NCBI RefSeq assembly: GCF_022539315.1
Contig: NC_066343.1
Coordinates: forward strand, 36,547,146-36,611,145
Source of the DNA: Serinus canaria
Lineage: Eukaryota > Chordata > Aves > Passeriformes > Fringillidae
Reading direction: 5' to 3'
Length of the DNA: 64,000 nt
The notes below the pieces were generated by a model, which saw only the letters and a program-made list of their open reading frames with translations, did no database searches and was not told where the DNA came from. The position numbers and the translations under genes were made by a program. Below are positions 50,481-63,301 of this stretch, piece after piece; the first letter of the stretch is position 1, and every line of letters begins with the position of its first letter.

Positions 50481-50765
50481 CCACTGCAGGGAAAGAATAA
50501 CTCCTGTGCCATACTGCCGGTTCCAAGCGGCGTCACCCCGGCACTGCTTCTGCGTGGGAAAGAAATAAAGCAGCTTGAAGAAGCAAGCAGAGAGTCCTCC
50601 CTTTTTCCTTTACCTCAATCCTTCAGCGTAGGGTCCATGTTTATTGGCCACCTTGGCAGTTTAGGATCCCAGCCAGTGGCTGTACCGCAATCCTGCCTGC
50701 CGACCTCAGAGGCAGGGCACGGCTCTTCCTGGCGAGCATGCCGGTCATAAATAAGCTGAAGAGAA
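50481..50765 (+). mobile_element. LTR-like segment, possible right part of the broken element
   Basis: GC-rich DNA with AATAAAGCAGCTTG at 50565 and short C-rich blocks, abutting the right end of the minus-strand LTR. It could be the R/U5 and following sequence of the element at 48677-49219. No terminal CA or target duplication could be fixed. Confidence 0.35.
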
Positions 50766-51844
50766 ATAGAAAATTACCTGAAAGAAAATTGTCAGGCATG
50801 AAAAGAATTGTCAGGCTAAAAAAAATCTAAAAATTCCAAAGCAGCCTAAAAATATGTTCTATTAACTTCATGGGTTTTTTCCATTTCTCCCTTCTAGTGT
50901 AGGTCATACAAGTTCATAATCACTTAAAATACATTTCTTCTCAATACGTAAGTAATAATCATGTCATTAAATATTCTCATTAACCTAATTTCCTCATTTT
51001 TATTACCCACCAAATTTAGCATTGATTTTCCTAGTTCATTTGAATGCTTCATTTAGACTCTGGTATGAAGCTACATATCAACTCTTGCAGCCCACCTTTT
51101 CTTTTTGCAGATGTTCTTGGGATCTGGTAACTGAAATCTCCCAATCAGTTTTTTGTTGGTTTTTTGGTTTTTTTTTTTTTTTTGTTTTTGTTTTTTGTTT
51201 TTTTTTGCCAGAAACACAATCTTGAAGGATTTTTTTTTCTCCCAATAAAATCTCATCTCTTAAATCAAGATTTAAACACCTATAAGAAAAATAACTAGAG
51301 GGTTAAGGAAAGACAAAACCTCTAAAAAATTTATATGCAAAATTTTCACTTTCTCCTTTCCAAAAGGTGATGATCAAACATACAGGAAAATACAGCAAAA
51401 AACATATTTACAAGTTCATTAATCCAGGCAGCAATCAAACAAAGAATAGAAGGATAAAAGGGTTTTCCTTTTTTCAAAAATCTGGTGTCTTCATGAACAA
51501 CCAGCAAAAAATGGGAATCTGAAAGCTGTATTTTAACATCTCTGGTGAAAGCAGTTTTCCAGCTCTGATATGTGTAACACTTGGGCTATGTAGGCTTTAC
51601 TGATATATGGGATGATTAAAGAGAATTGTTGTGCATAAAGCAAGAATCATTTGTAGTACTCTTATAAAACTGACCTGAAAGTGGGGGAATGCTAAATTTT
51701 AAATGTAAAGATTGCTAAAGCAAATTTGAGGGGTACAGCAGAAAAAAACTGATATAATGTGTGTGTACTTATATTTTGTAAAGAATAAGAATGCATCATG
51801 ATGTTATCTAAAATACTATCTGCTTATTTTATATTTTCTTCCAG

Positions 51845-51893
51845 GGCCACTAGATATGTTGGAGCATCCTTGAAATTTTTTTCTGGTTCTTGA
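51845..51893 (+). CDS. Terminal coding exon with stop codon
   Basis: The acceptor is a run of T and C ending TTCTTCCAG. The exon supplies only 15 residues, ATRYVGASLKFFSGS, then TGA. The 3' untranslated part runs about 200 bases to the poly(A) signal at 52073. The intron before it is 3.46 kb and is largely filled by LTR insertions. Confidence 0.65.
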
Positions 51894-52095
51894 GCTCAAC
51901 CGTTAAAAACTTATACTGTTCATAAATGTAATGAAATATTGTTTATGCTCTCATGTACTGGATTGGAGGACTAAAATTGCTGCATCTTCTCAGAAATACA
52001 TTAGCTTTAATTATGGTTTTAATGAAATTGTGATACCTGAATATCTAAATAACTTTGAAATTCTGAGTTGAAAATAAAGAGATGAAGATAAGATA
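51894..52095 (+). terminator. 3' UTR and polyadenylation signal
   Basis: AATAAA at 52073-52078 lies 180 bases after the stop codon, with no other canonical copy between. A G/T-rich sequence begins about 40 bases downstream, a normal setting for cleavage and polyadenylation. The exact cleavage site is inferred. Confidence 0.55.
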
Positions 52096-52109
52096 TATGT
52101 TCCATTTAT

Positions 52110-52272
52110 GGGTGTTTTTTTATTTTGTTTTGTTGTTATTATTGTGCTTGAGGTTTTTTTGTTTGTTTTTGTTTTGGTTTCATGTGGGTTTTTGGTTTGG
52201 TTTTGTTGTTCTTGTTGTTTTAGGTTTTTTTTCTTGGTTGGTTTTGGTCTTTTTTTTTTTCTTGTTTTTTAG
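52110..52272. repeat. T/G-rich low-complexity tract
   Basis: TTTTG/TTGG-rich sequence directly after the poly(A) signal of the gene. It may supply the G/U-rich downstream element for cleavage. A similar T-rich run lies at 51147-51206. Confidence 0.88.
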
Positions 52273-53184
52273 TTTCCTAGTATTTCAGTATGGGTGACCA
52301 GCTCAGTTACAATCTGGATGGTGAAAATTTTTGGTCAGACTTAGGTGATAATCAAGACAGTCCGTTTACATAAATTCAATTTAGAGAGCTTGGGTAAAGT
52401 GAATTAGTTCAAGCTGTAGCATTTAAGTTACCTAACAAGATTAACTTAATTACTGGCAATCTTAAAATGAAGTCATACAGAGGTCAGAAAATTTCAAAAA
52501 CACACAAAAAAATCCTCTCTGGGTTGTTGCATTATGGAGGGTATATTTTAATTCTAGTATTCTTTAGGTTATGTGTATTACTTATTAAAGGGAAGAACAA
52601 AGTAAAGGTCAGCATGGACACAGCCATTCAATCAAGTGCACTTCTAAGAATGGCTGAGGAATGGTGCTGTGAATATGTGAAGCTCACAGCTGTTTTTGCT
52701 AGCCCTTTGATGTCAATTATTGTGGAAAAATGAAAGAAAAGGCTTTTATTTAAAGAGCTCCACCATATCAGCTGCTGAATATATCACAGATGATATCAAA
52801 TGCTTTCATTTTAAGGAGGTAGATACAATTTAAAGTACATAATGTAATGTAAGAGATTGTCAGCATAGTGTAGACACATGTTCTCTTGTAATAACTAAAG
52901 TTGAGTAAATATTCTTGGGAGTTTTCTGCAAGATATTTTGCCACTGCAGTATACTACTAATACATATTTCAATTTAAAGAAGGTACTAAAGTTCACAATT
53001 AAATTCACGTAAATGTCTTATGTCATACAAGCAAATGGAAGGGTTTGCACACACACAAAAAAAAGGCATATGCCTTTTATGTACAGGCAGAAATTCAAAC
53101 AAGGAAAGCATTTGACAAAATGTATGGCTCATTTTGGCATTGTATGTTCTTAGAATTAGTTATTCCTTTTGTAAGTAAACAATA

Positions 53185-53834
53185 TGATTTGGTCCTTGGT
53201 TCCCCCCCATAGAATTCCCTCACAATGGTTTCTCCCTAAGTTGTTTATCCCTTGTTTTCCCACCAGTGGCTTGTCCCTCACAACCTGCCTTTATGCCCTT
53301 ATAAGCTTATTTCTTCCCTTTTGGTTCTGCCTACCCTCCCTGTCTGTCACAGTAACCACCACCACCCCCCCCTTATTTCGAGAATTCTCTGTCAGTCATT
53401 CCTTAATTTGATGTATGATTTGCCCTCGGGGTTTTTCCCCTCCCCTGTGTGATCCTCAGTGGCTTAGCTGTAACCCACGCTCCTCCCTGGGTCCTTGCTA
53501 TTGGTAAGCTTTGTGTTTCCTCCTATCACACCCACTCCCTTTATCAGCGCCTCCCCAAGACCTCCACCCTGACACCCATCCCTGGTCCTGCCTGGGAAAT
53601 TAAAGGTCCTTGGTACCTACACAGGTGCCCATTTCTCCTTCCTTATCTTGGGACTTTGTAGCCCTGATCCCGCCTGCGCCACCCACACTGCAGACGGTAA
53701 CCACTGCCCAGGGGTTCCGGAGAGGATCTGGGAGTGGCACATCATATGGCCATCTTCGGCCATATCCCGGGAGCACCTAGCCAGCACCAGTCCAGCTCCT
53801 GCGGCCGCGGAAGGAGGCTACAGCTCATTGTATC
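53185..53834 (+). mobile_element. Candidate LTR-derived GC-rich block
   Basis: A sharply bounded GC-rich stretch in AT-rich DNA with a CCAAT-type box (GCTATTGGTAAG near 53498) and ATTAAA near 53600, followed by a CpG-containing U5-like part. The layout suggests a solo LTR. The TG start at 53185 and CA end near 53827 or 53834 are guesses, and no target duplication is seen. The several open frames are not supported as genes. Confidence 0.4.
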
Positions 53835-54019
53835 ACTGAAATAACCAATCATTTTTATTTATAAATGCTATGAACTTCTCTATATGCAAAGAGCAGGTCC
53901 AGCAATACCTTCTCTATTTGGATAGTTCATCAGCTGTGTCAGGAAATTATGTTCTGCACTCTTCAGGAACCTTTCAGACTTACTGCTCTCTATTATGTTT
54001 TATTTTCAGTTGACATCTG

Positions 54020-55190
54020 GTAAGTTGAAAGAAAAAGAAAAAGAAAAAAGGGCTACCAATCACAAGACTTCTGCTAACAGCTTATAGGCTATTCTGCCTC
54101 TACATCCTGGCTGGGTCTCCAAAAGGCTCTTACCAGGATATCTGCCCTGTTTGCCTTCCCCCTGATTCTTACTCAGAAACACTCAGCCCTCTCATCAACA
54201 TCATTAGGCTCAAGACAGTCAAGAGTCCCTAACATATGGGGCCACCCCACCATCTCTCCTTCTTTGCCTATCCCTTCTGAAGAGTTTTTACAATTTTTCA
54301 GTGTAGCACCACAGTTGTGTCATCACACCAAGAATCTGTGATGGCAGCTAGGTCACCATTTTCTTGCTGCATCATGGTTTTCAGTTTCTCTTGTTTGTTG
54401 TTTCTGTTGCATGCATTTGTGTAGAGGCACATCAGATGGGTTATCAATCCTGCTGCCTTTTCATGGGAGAAGCTGTTGCTTCTGCATGACCATTCTCAGG
54501 AGTTTCCTTGGGTTCCACACCCAGAAATCTTGCAACCTTGCATGCTTGCTGCTACATGGGTCATCATACCCTATCTCTATTATTATTTCAGCAGACTGAA
54601 AGGCTTCACTAATACATTGTCCCTCAAAGAGTACATGCCATCCTTGACTTATTCCCAGTATCTTGATTTTATACCTTTCCCCTTTCACACTGAGTTTAAA
54701 GTTCCCTCAATGAGACCTGCTCAAGGGCCCTTTTTTTTCCCTTTGAGACAAGTGCATTCCAGCTATTGCCAGCAGGCTCCATGACATGCAAACAGACTTG
54801 TGTTCAAAAAACCTCAAAATTCTTCTGACGTCACCAGGCTTGGAGAAAGGTATTCATCTGTACGATTCTCCCATTTCTACCCTCATCATTCCCTGCATCT
54901 TGCAGGATAAAGGAGGGCACTACTTGTGCTTCTTATTCCTCAAGCATTTGTCCTAAAGCCCTGAGGTACTGCCTGATATACCTTCTTGTTTGGTCTTCAC
55001 TGCTGACCACCTGAAAAATCTACAGTGAAAAATAATTAGAGCAGGCCATAGAGTTTGTTGATAATGTCTCTAACCCAGACCCCAGGGTGGCAGCAGGCTT
55101 CCCCACGGGTTTGGTACAACCAACATCTTGAGCCCACTACTCCTCTCAGAAAGGAGTCACCAAAGAAATCTCCCCTTGTTTTTTTCTTAA
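54020..55190 (-). mobile_element. Decayed CR1-like LINE: ORF1 end and start of ORF2
   Basis: On the minus strand, reading down from about 55190, one frame gives a well-preserved block (RRYIRQYLRALGQMLEE, VVPSFILQDAGNDEGRNG) that I take as ORF1-like. Near 54430-54330 comes LYTNACNRNNKQEKLKTMMQ followed by LAAITDSWCDD, matching the start of CR1-type endonuclease. Homology then fades. Which LINE subfamily it belongs to is uncertain. Confidence 0.5.
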
Positions 55191-56907
55191 CTGAGGCAGT
55201 CATAATACAGTGGGTAACATCTCAGTGTTGCACAAGCTTGTATGTGGATTAATCTAATGAATATTAACAAGATAGAATTATTAAGGTCAGAATTTTTAAT
55301 AGTGGATGTCTGTAGGCTAAATGATATCTAATTAAATTGTTACAGGCTATTGTATTAAATGATAATTGAATTCCCAGAACATTTCTCACACTTAAAATGT
55401 ATTAACATGAATATGATTGCATAGCTAATGGCTTGCTGATATTTTTCTTTTTCTTGCTTTATTACTTTGCATCTAGGTTTTTTATGTTCTCACTTAATGT
55501 CTATAAATCTTCCATTACTGATTTATGCTGTAGAATAGAGATCCATGGGATCACGTCTTGACCTCAGCTGCTCGATTTAAACACTTTTTAGCTTTATTGG
55601 AACACAGAGAAAGGAAAGTACATACATTTGTAAAATGCATGTAGATTCTATGCCTTCTTAAATATATCATAGAAGTAAGTAAAAGACAAAGCTAGACTAA
55701 TTCAGTTGCATGATAGTTGCTACACTGCAGAAAATGACAAATTTCTCTGACACAGGAAAGTTGTATGGTCTAACATCTTAGCTATAGAGCAACTCTGTAT
55801 TCAAAACACAGAGCAAGCTTTTTTTGCTGAAAGGAAGCTGAAATGCCAGCTTGCTTCCCAAAGCCAAAATTGATTTTCTAAGCAAATTAAGGATTTTGTA
55901 GTATTTAATGTTCAGAGCGTCTCATGGTTATTTCTGCCATTAACCTATGGAAACAATGAATTCAGTTGATTCAGACAGTGAACAAGATTAATAAAGTGTG
56001 GACTTTTTTCCAGTTCTACCACTACCTTGTACTGACAAGTCAATTGGCTTTTTGAACTGGTTTTCCTGGTCCTTAATGTTTCTTTATGTTTTGTATCATG
56101 ATTTGCTTATACGTAAATTTCAAGACAGCTATAAACTATTAGTATCTTAATGGTTACTTAGCTAATTATTTTTAATCCTATATGTCTCAAAACTTATAAA
56201 AATAGTCTCAACTCAAAGTGTCAAAACTGTCTTTTTTCACTAGTCATAATACTTGTAATATATTGTCAGTGCATGAATATTTTATAAGAAACATACACTA
56301 ACTATACAAACCAAAGAATCTCTTGTCATAGTTCTATCAGTTTAATAGGAATCCTGAAAGGAGTAGAACGTGTGTTTTGATGCTATGTATGTTTTTCTGT
56401 CACACATTTCTTGCTTTTTTGTTTGACAACTTCAAACAAATCCTCAAATGTGCAATATGTCTAGGATGCTAAACTGAAGAGCAAGTAGCAATGTATACAT
56501 TTAGATTTTGAAACAGATTTATTGAAAATTGCTAATGAATGATAGGACTCAATTAATTTATATCTGTGGTTCACAGTTTTTCTAGAAGGGCAGTGAAAAC
56601 AAAATGAAAATATATTTGTAATAAAACAGAAAATATGAAGTTGTAGTGCAGAAATATTTATTTTCTACCAGGAAGCACCAGAAAAGAAAGCATTGCAGCA
56701 GCTACTTTTTCAGGTTATCTTTTTTTTTTTTTTTTGGAAGTATTCACTGTCCTTTCTCTATCTCATTTGTCATAAGCTATTCATATACACTTCATGGGCT
56801 ATTTCCAAGTTAATTATCACGATTTATTTCCAAGTAACTAGGATTTCTCTGGTCATTTACTCAGTCTCAAACAAGGGCTTTTCACTTCCACATCACTGCT
56901 TCTTGAA
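55191..56907. other. AT-rich intergenic DNA
   Basis: Nothing recognised between the two minus-strand LINE copies apart from short T-runs. Confidence 0.5.
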
Positions 56908-58640
56908 AGAATCAGGCAATCATTTTTTTGGAAAAGACCTCTGAAATTGAGTCTAACCTTTGATCAGAACCATGAAAATTCTACCACAGTACTAAGTGCC
57001 ATGTCCAGTTGTTCCTTGTACACCTTCAGTGATGGTGAATCGATCATCTCCCAGGGCAGCCCATTTCAAAGTCTAGCAACACTTTCTGAGAACGAATTCC
57101 TACTGATGTACCTCATGAATTTCCCCTGGTGCAACTTGAGGCCATGTCCTCTCATCCCATCACTATTTGCCTGGGAGAAGAGGCCAACTCCTACCTTGAT
57201 ACAACCTCCTTTCAGGTAACTTTGGAGAACAGTAACATCACTTCTGTGTATCTTCTTCTCCAGGCTAAAATACTCCCAGCTCAGCTGTTCTTCATATGAC
57301 TTACTGTCTGTACCCTCCACCAGCTCTGTCGATCTTCTCTGAACTCACTCCAGCGCCTCAAGATCTTTCCTGAACTGAGGGACCCAGAACTGAACACAGA
57401 ATTCAAGGTGTGGCCTCACCAGTGCTGAGTACAGGGGGACAATCATTTCCCTGCTCCTGATGGTCACACTGTTTCTAATAAAGGCCAGGATGCCATCGGC
57501 CCTCTTGGCCATCTGGGCACAGCTGGCTCGAGTTCAGCCACTGTTGACCAGCACCCTCACATCCTTTTCCTCTGAGCCTCTTTCCAGCCACTTTGTCCAC
57601 AATCTATAACACTGCATGCGGTTGTTGTGACCTAAGTATAAGACTTGGCACTTTACCTTGTCCAGCTGGCCAGTGGATCCAGCCTGCCAAGATTCTGCTG
57701 CAGTGGAAGGGACAGGCAGATTCCTACCTCCCAGAAGATCACCACTCCCACTCAATTTGGCATTATCCACTGAGTTACCATGGGTGCACTCAATCTCCCC
57801 ATCTACATCATCAGTAAATCTATTAGACATGACTGTCCTGAACTCTGAGCCCTGGAAATCACCACTAATGAATGACCCGCTGCTACTGGATGCAGCGCCA
57901 TTCACTACCACTCTCTGACAAACAAGCCAGTGTTTAACACAGGAAAAAGAGCGCCTGTCCAAGCCATGGACTACAAGCTTTTTCAAGAGAATACTCTGGG
58001 AGACAGTATCAAAGGCTTTGCTGAGGTCTGAGTAGACAACATTCACAATCTTTTTCTCATCTAATAGGGATGTCACCTCATCATAGATCAGGCAGGTCGT
58101 GCCTTTGTCTGACACCCTGGTTGTCCTGTGTATGTAATGTGATGGCACTCCAGATAGTCTGTTCCATAACCTTCATTGGCACCAGGGTCAGGCTGACAGG
58201 CCTGTAGTTCCCTGGATCCTCCCTTCCACCATTCTTGTAGATGGGTATCCCACTGGCCAACCTTCAGACATCTGCGACCTCAGTTAGCCAGGACTGACGA
58301 TAGATGATGGAGCGTGGCTTGGTGAGCTCATTTGTCAGCTCTCTTGGATGGATCCCATCTGGCCCCACAAACCTCTGCTGGTCTAAGTTGCACAGCAGGT
58401 CACTAATAATTTCTTCCTGGATTGAAAGGGTTCTGCTGTGCTCCCTGTCCCTCTGTACCACCTCAGGGGCCCTGAGGATAATCAGACTTTCTGCCTAAGA
58501 CTGAGGCAAAGAAGGCATTAAGTACTTCATCCTTTTCTTAATACTTGGTGACCACATTCTTCACAGTGTCCAATAAAGGAGGGAGATTTTCCTTGTCCCT
58601 CATCTTCAATAAAACATTATTATCTTTCATAACTATGACC
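56908..58640 (-). mobile_element. CR1 LINE, most of ORF2 RT and 3' end
   Basis: The minus strand holds, in order, an EVLNAFFASV-like block (58500-58530), a region for PRELTNELTKP, the RT motif A (YSDLSKAFDTVSQSILLKKL), the remaining RT, and the 3' tail ending near 56908 with AATGATT-type repeats. A 204-codon frame at 57534-58148 is the best-preserved stretch, but the copy has stops, and the catalytic FADD block has become FTDDVDG. About 1.7 kb long. Confidence 0.85.
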
Positions 58641-60737
58641 AGGTGGAATTCTAGCTGAACTCTTTCCTTTTAAGATAAAAATTGATCACTCCATGGAAGG
58701 ATAAAATAGGTAAAAAATCAGAAAATTTGCTATATATGTGATGAAGAATAAATAATGTGAAAAAGAACAATGAACAAAGTATCTTAAAGAATGAGTAATT
58801 AATTCTGAACCAGTATGAGAAAGAGCCATGGGAATTCTATGTACAATGAAGAGGTCAAGGGAGATTTTTAAGAGGATTTGTTTGCTTTCTGCTGAGTTTT
58901 TAGTGGAAGGCTCATTTAAGGTATATTCCTGAATACAAACTCACAGCCCATAGCAAACTCTTCATTCATTTAGTAAATTTCAGATCATGTCATTATGAAG
59001 AACAAGATACAATGATACGCAGGCATTTTCTTTCCCCTTTTTTGTTTTTAACCAAAGTGTCAGACTGCATATTTTAACAAAATAGTGATGTATGATCAGT
59101 TAAGTGGGGTCTGCTTGTGACAGCCTGATGAAAGACAAACATATAGGTAACTATAATAGCTATGATTTCTCTGAGATAGGCCTTTTCCACATGGATGTTT
59201 ATTTCAGAACAACCAACCACACTTTCAAGTTTGTTTCTTTTTTGTTTTCTGTTTTGTTAGAAATAGTCATCCTGCAGGAGGCAGAAGCCCCAAGTGGTTT
59301 TTCATCTTCATACCCATTCTGTACAGTTTGACATTGAAGCATTATCACAGACATTATCACTCACTTCCTGAACTGAGGAATAGAAAATGGCAGCAAACCA
59401 CAGTGGATTTCTGTCTACACAGCCGCTGTGTGAAAAGGTCCTCTGACTATTTATAAACCTATTTTGGTGTGTCATTCTGTCAGTTACACATCTACAAATA
59501 ATGACAGACTTTTATGCTGAAGAATGAAGTTTCGGTTTCCAGGAAAAAAAGAGATAAACTCCATCTGTGCTACTGTTACTTCAGATTTAATTAACTCAGT
59601 GGAAAGACAGAGAGTATGGGAAGGAGGGACTGCATGCCAGAGTAAATATGCAAAAATTTGAATTCAAAGAAATAAAGAAAAACCAGTCTCTGTCTAACTG
59701 ACTGTCTCAAAAATCAACACAGGGTTCCATAGTAGAGGAACAAAAGAAAAAGGACAACAGTACAGAAGCTAAATAGGAAGTATGAAAATTTTTAATTGTG
59801 TCTCCAGTGAACTGTACCTCTACTTGACCCATGTGCAAGTATGTTTGCAAAGAACCATGCTTCTCCTGGGTAATTGTAGTAAGTCAGAAGGCAGCATTCC
59901 AGACAATTAATTCCTAGAGGAAGAATTTCCACTTAACACGGGAGATGTATTTGACATTTCTATGAGATATCTTCACTGCTTCTCCTGTTGTGGTTTCCCA
60001 GATGATACTACTAAAAGCTTGCTCTATGAGTAGTTCTTTACAAGATTACAGGTAGTTAAACTAGAAAATAAAATAAACACTGTGATTTTCTCATATTCAG
60101 TCTGGAGGAAAGGCTTTTTTTTTATTATGCATGTCATGGAAATTATATTACATATGTATGTATATTTGAATGTATCTGTATAGACATGGAAGTGTGCATA
60201 CATATGCATATTTAATATGTGCTCTTCTGTGTGGATTTTATAATCCTAAAAGGAGTTAAATCTTAACATTTATTTGATTGTTCACGTCCAGAGTTATGTC
60301 AAACCCTGAAAATGGTCTTCAAAGTTTTCAGTGGTGGAAAATGCACATTTTTTTTACAAGGTGGATTAGTAGTATCACTCCCAAATTTACTGTGAAAAGA
60401 TTTCCCAGATATTCATCTTATTCCTTCACTTACATAGCCCTTCCCATTCCTTTTTCTGACATACACAAAGCAGAGTAGCTCTGATTTTGTTGCTGAAAAA
60501 GGTGTATAAATGCTTTATTTATCAGATAAGTATGAAAACTAAAGTAAAATTGTTTACATTCTAACTGTCAGTCAAATTTATAAAACCAGAACTGATTTGG
60601 ACTCTTCATCTGGATGCTACACAGTTGACAGTCCTTATTTCTCTGCCTAAAATCTCACCACATGAAGCATTCATTTGCTTCAGTGAGTTCTCAGTATAAA
60701 CATAATTTGCTAAAATTGGAGTATTTTTCTATTTCAG
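58641..60737. other. AT-rich intergenic DNA
   Basis: No repeat or coding region recognised. Confidence 0.45.
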
Positions 60738-60929
60738 GATACAAGTATGCACAAATTTTGATCTGGCAAAGGAGCAGATTTTTGTCACAGCAGCCCATAT
60801 GGTTTTAGACCTCCGAAACATTTATGACCCACTAATGTGTAACACAGCAATGTCTGTGGAGCAGTGAGACCTTCTCTGTTTCTTTCTTAGCCTACCCCTG
60901 CCACCATCCCAGAGGTGGGCTCAAAGTGA

Positions 60930-61215
60930 GCAAGAACCTGGAGGGAACAGAAATGCAGCAGCTGACCTCACCAGACCCAATGGATATTCTGTTCCAAAAA
61001 GCACCATGCTCATCAGTCAAAGTGGAGAGAAGTTGTTCCTATGTAGTTATTGTTTAGAGACTGAGCATCAGACTGCTGGTGGGAGATAGTGAGTGATTGC
61101 CTTTGCATCACTTGTTTGGGTTTTTTTCTCTCCCCTTCAGTTATTAAACTGTTTTTATCTTGACACATGAGTTTTCTCACCTTTGCCTTTCAGATTCTCT
61201 CCTCTACACAGCTGG
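60930..61215 (+). mobile_element. Remnant of an avian ERVL-type LTR
   Basis: Two landmarks in the right order: an AATGGATATTCTGTTCC block with ACCATGCTCATCAG after it, then a T/C-rich tract, TTATTAAACTG and ATCTTGACACATGAG ending in GATTCTCTCC. I recognise these as the U3-R-U5 order of a widespread bird LTR. Boundaries are eroded. Confidence 0.45.
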
Positions 61216-63301
61216 TTTTAGGGAATGAATGGGCAGATAATCACTGCTTATCTGCTGACTGAAGAAACCTATCAAAAATGTTGTGTTTAAATGCAATTTA
61301 CCCTTGGAGAAAGACAGGCTTATAGCAGATAAACAAAGAAATCCACTAAGTGATGCAACAAACATGAATATGCAGACTACTAATGAGACTGGCAGCAACT
61401 ACACTGCTGTCAACATACCATTCAAAAAAATTCTTTATTTTCTTAAAGCATTGCCAGCTTTGTTGTTCCCATAAAATATCCTGTGTTCTGAGTAATTGCC
61501 TTTCTTCTAGCTTCACAACATCCACATTTAGATTTTTCCGCTTCATAAAAATGAATAGAATTTGGTCTCTAGGCAACCTCTGAGACTGAGAGTTCCTATA
61601 TCATTCACTTCTAATTATTACTTTTTTCTCATCACAATGCCACAGTACTTCTTAATGTTCTTTGTCTAAGCAGATTTTATTTTTACCAATTCCTAATTTA
61701 TGCAGCTGGGTTAAAAGATCTCTGTTTACCATATTTTTCTCTTTATTCAGAAATATTGGTGGTCTCTTAATTAGTATTAGAACAGCATGTAGAAATCAGT
61801 TTCTTGTTATTAGTTTTCCTGCTGCCAACTGGTTGACAAATTGCTTTTTGCCTTTTAAAATGTGGTTCATGAATTGCAACAAAGGAAGTCCACCCATTGT
61901 GCTCAGTTAAGAGTTTAAGAAAATAATTTTGCTTGATGGACATTTAAACGTGTGTCCATATGGACTGAGTATTGAAGTGTTAAGTATTTGGTTGTAAAGC
62001 ATATCAATACTAGTAGGGCCATGGGTAGGTTTGGTGATGTCAGTGATGTCTCACTGATGAAAACATGGATTAGGCAGGTTTGAGTGGTGAAACACAAGGC
62101 AAAATTTCAGTTATTCATTAACTGTAACTATAACATGGTGACAGTATTGAAGGGTGAAGAAAATATAAAAAGAACAGATATTCTATTTTCCATTATTAGT
62201 CCCACAAGAAAAGCACTTTAAATTAGTGTTTAAAAGAAGAAATGTGAGTGTAACCTCTAGGTGCACATGAAAGCCATCATGCTGAAAAAACTGCTTGTGT
62301 ACAGCCTTGAACACTGGACTTTCTTTTATCAAGACAGAAAAATCTTGTTCAATATAAATTTCATCTACTATAATCTATGTTTAGAAGTGCAAGTGTTCTT
62401 CTTTTTCAACCTGCAAAGGAATGGATATTTTTCTTTCAGTGAACACTGAATACATCCATTCAGTATTCATACTATCAACATTTTATCTCACTAGCAAATC
62501 ACAAATTACTGTAGGCACAGGAGCTGTCACTAAGTGAACACTTCTCTCAGAATTTTACATGCCATTTTTTATTTCTCTAAATACATATAATTAAAAAAAA
62601 TAATTAGAACATCTTCTAGAATAACAAGTAGGACCTGTGTTTCTAGATACTTTTGTGAAGGAATCTTCAACAGTGAGACTACAAGTGCTTTGCACTTATA
62701 CATATTAAGGGCAAATCAGAAACTGAAGCGCTTTTTCCTGCACAGAAAATCTGTTGCCAAATCTCCATTCACTTTTTATGCTATCTGCCTGTAAACTTAA
62801 GTCGCAAATTTGCAATCAGAAGAAGGGAAAGCTTGTTCTCGACTAGCCTATCCAGAAAATGCTCTGCTTACTGAAGATGTAGCTTCTATTTCTATCTTTT
62901 ACCTATTCTAAAAATAGCTGAGTAAATTCATCTATGTCAAAATGATAGAAAACTTAGTAGAAAGTAGCTCTTATGGCAATATTCATCCTACCAGCCTAAT
63001 CTTATGTCTCTTAAGGCCTACAGTGAATAAGTAAGAGAAAGGCAGAGAAGACCACTAATAGTTAATAGGTACTACCAGTTAGGTTATTTGGTCCATGAAT
63101 GAGTAGTATTCAGATATTCATGTTCAGATATTAAATTAGGCCTATAATTAGAGCAACATTTCATTGTATTGTATCTTTTATATTGCTTATGTTGTACAGT
63201 ATAATTAGATCATATTCTCATGGAAGTTAGCTCAATAGCTTCAATAGTTTTTTCACAAAAGTCTTAAGAAAATTAGGTTTTTGATGATATTGTAGAAAGT
63301 A
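61216..63301. other. AT-rich intergenic DNA
   Basis: Short frames on both strands show no domain or splice support; nothing else is seen. Confidence 0.45.

Larger units (their letters stand above)
32175..52100 (+). other. 3' half of a split protein-coding gene (gene-level entry)
   Basis: Nine exons can be chained here (separate entries). Seen directly: each internal exon has a pyrimidine-rich AG acceptor and a GT donor, only the used frame stays open in most of them, and the entry/exit phases are 2/0, 0/1, 2/1, 2/0, 0/2, 1/1, 2/2, 1/2 and 1/stop, so every junction restores a codon. The last exon has a TGA, and AATAAA follows at 52073-52078. The chain encodes about 340 residues of C-terminus, rich in Leu, Lys and Ser, with no signal peptide or membrane segment obvious. 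Inference: a large helical, possibly HEAT/ARM-like, intracellular protein. I do not recognise the family and give no function. Introns carry LTR and CR1 insertions but the exons are uninterrupted, which argues for a live gene rather than a pseudogene. Confidence 0.75.

Noticed and set aside
32175..52100. Identity as MMS22L, rotatin or FIRRM, considered because these are large helical proteins with many exons
   Set aside because: The peptides I could read do not resemble what I know of those proteins, so no gene symbol is given.
57534..58148. 204-codon minus-strand frame as an independent gene
   Set aside because: It is the RT part of a CR1 LINE with a damaged active site, so it is listed as mobile element.
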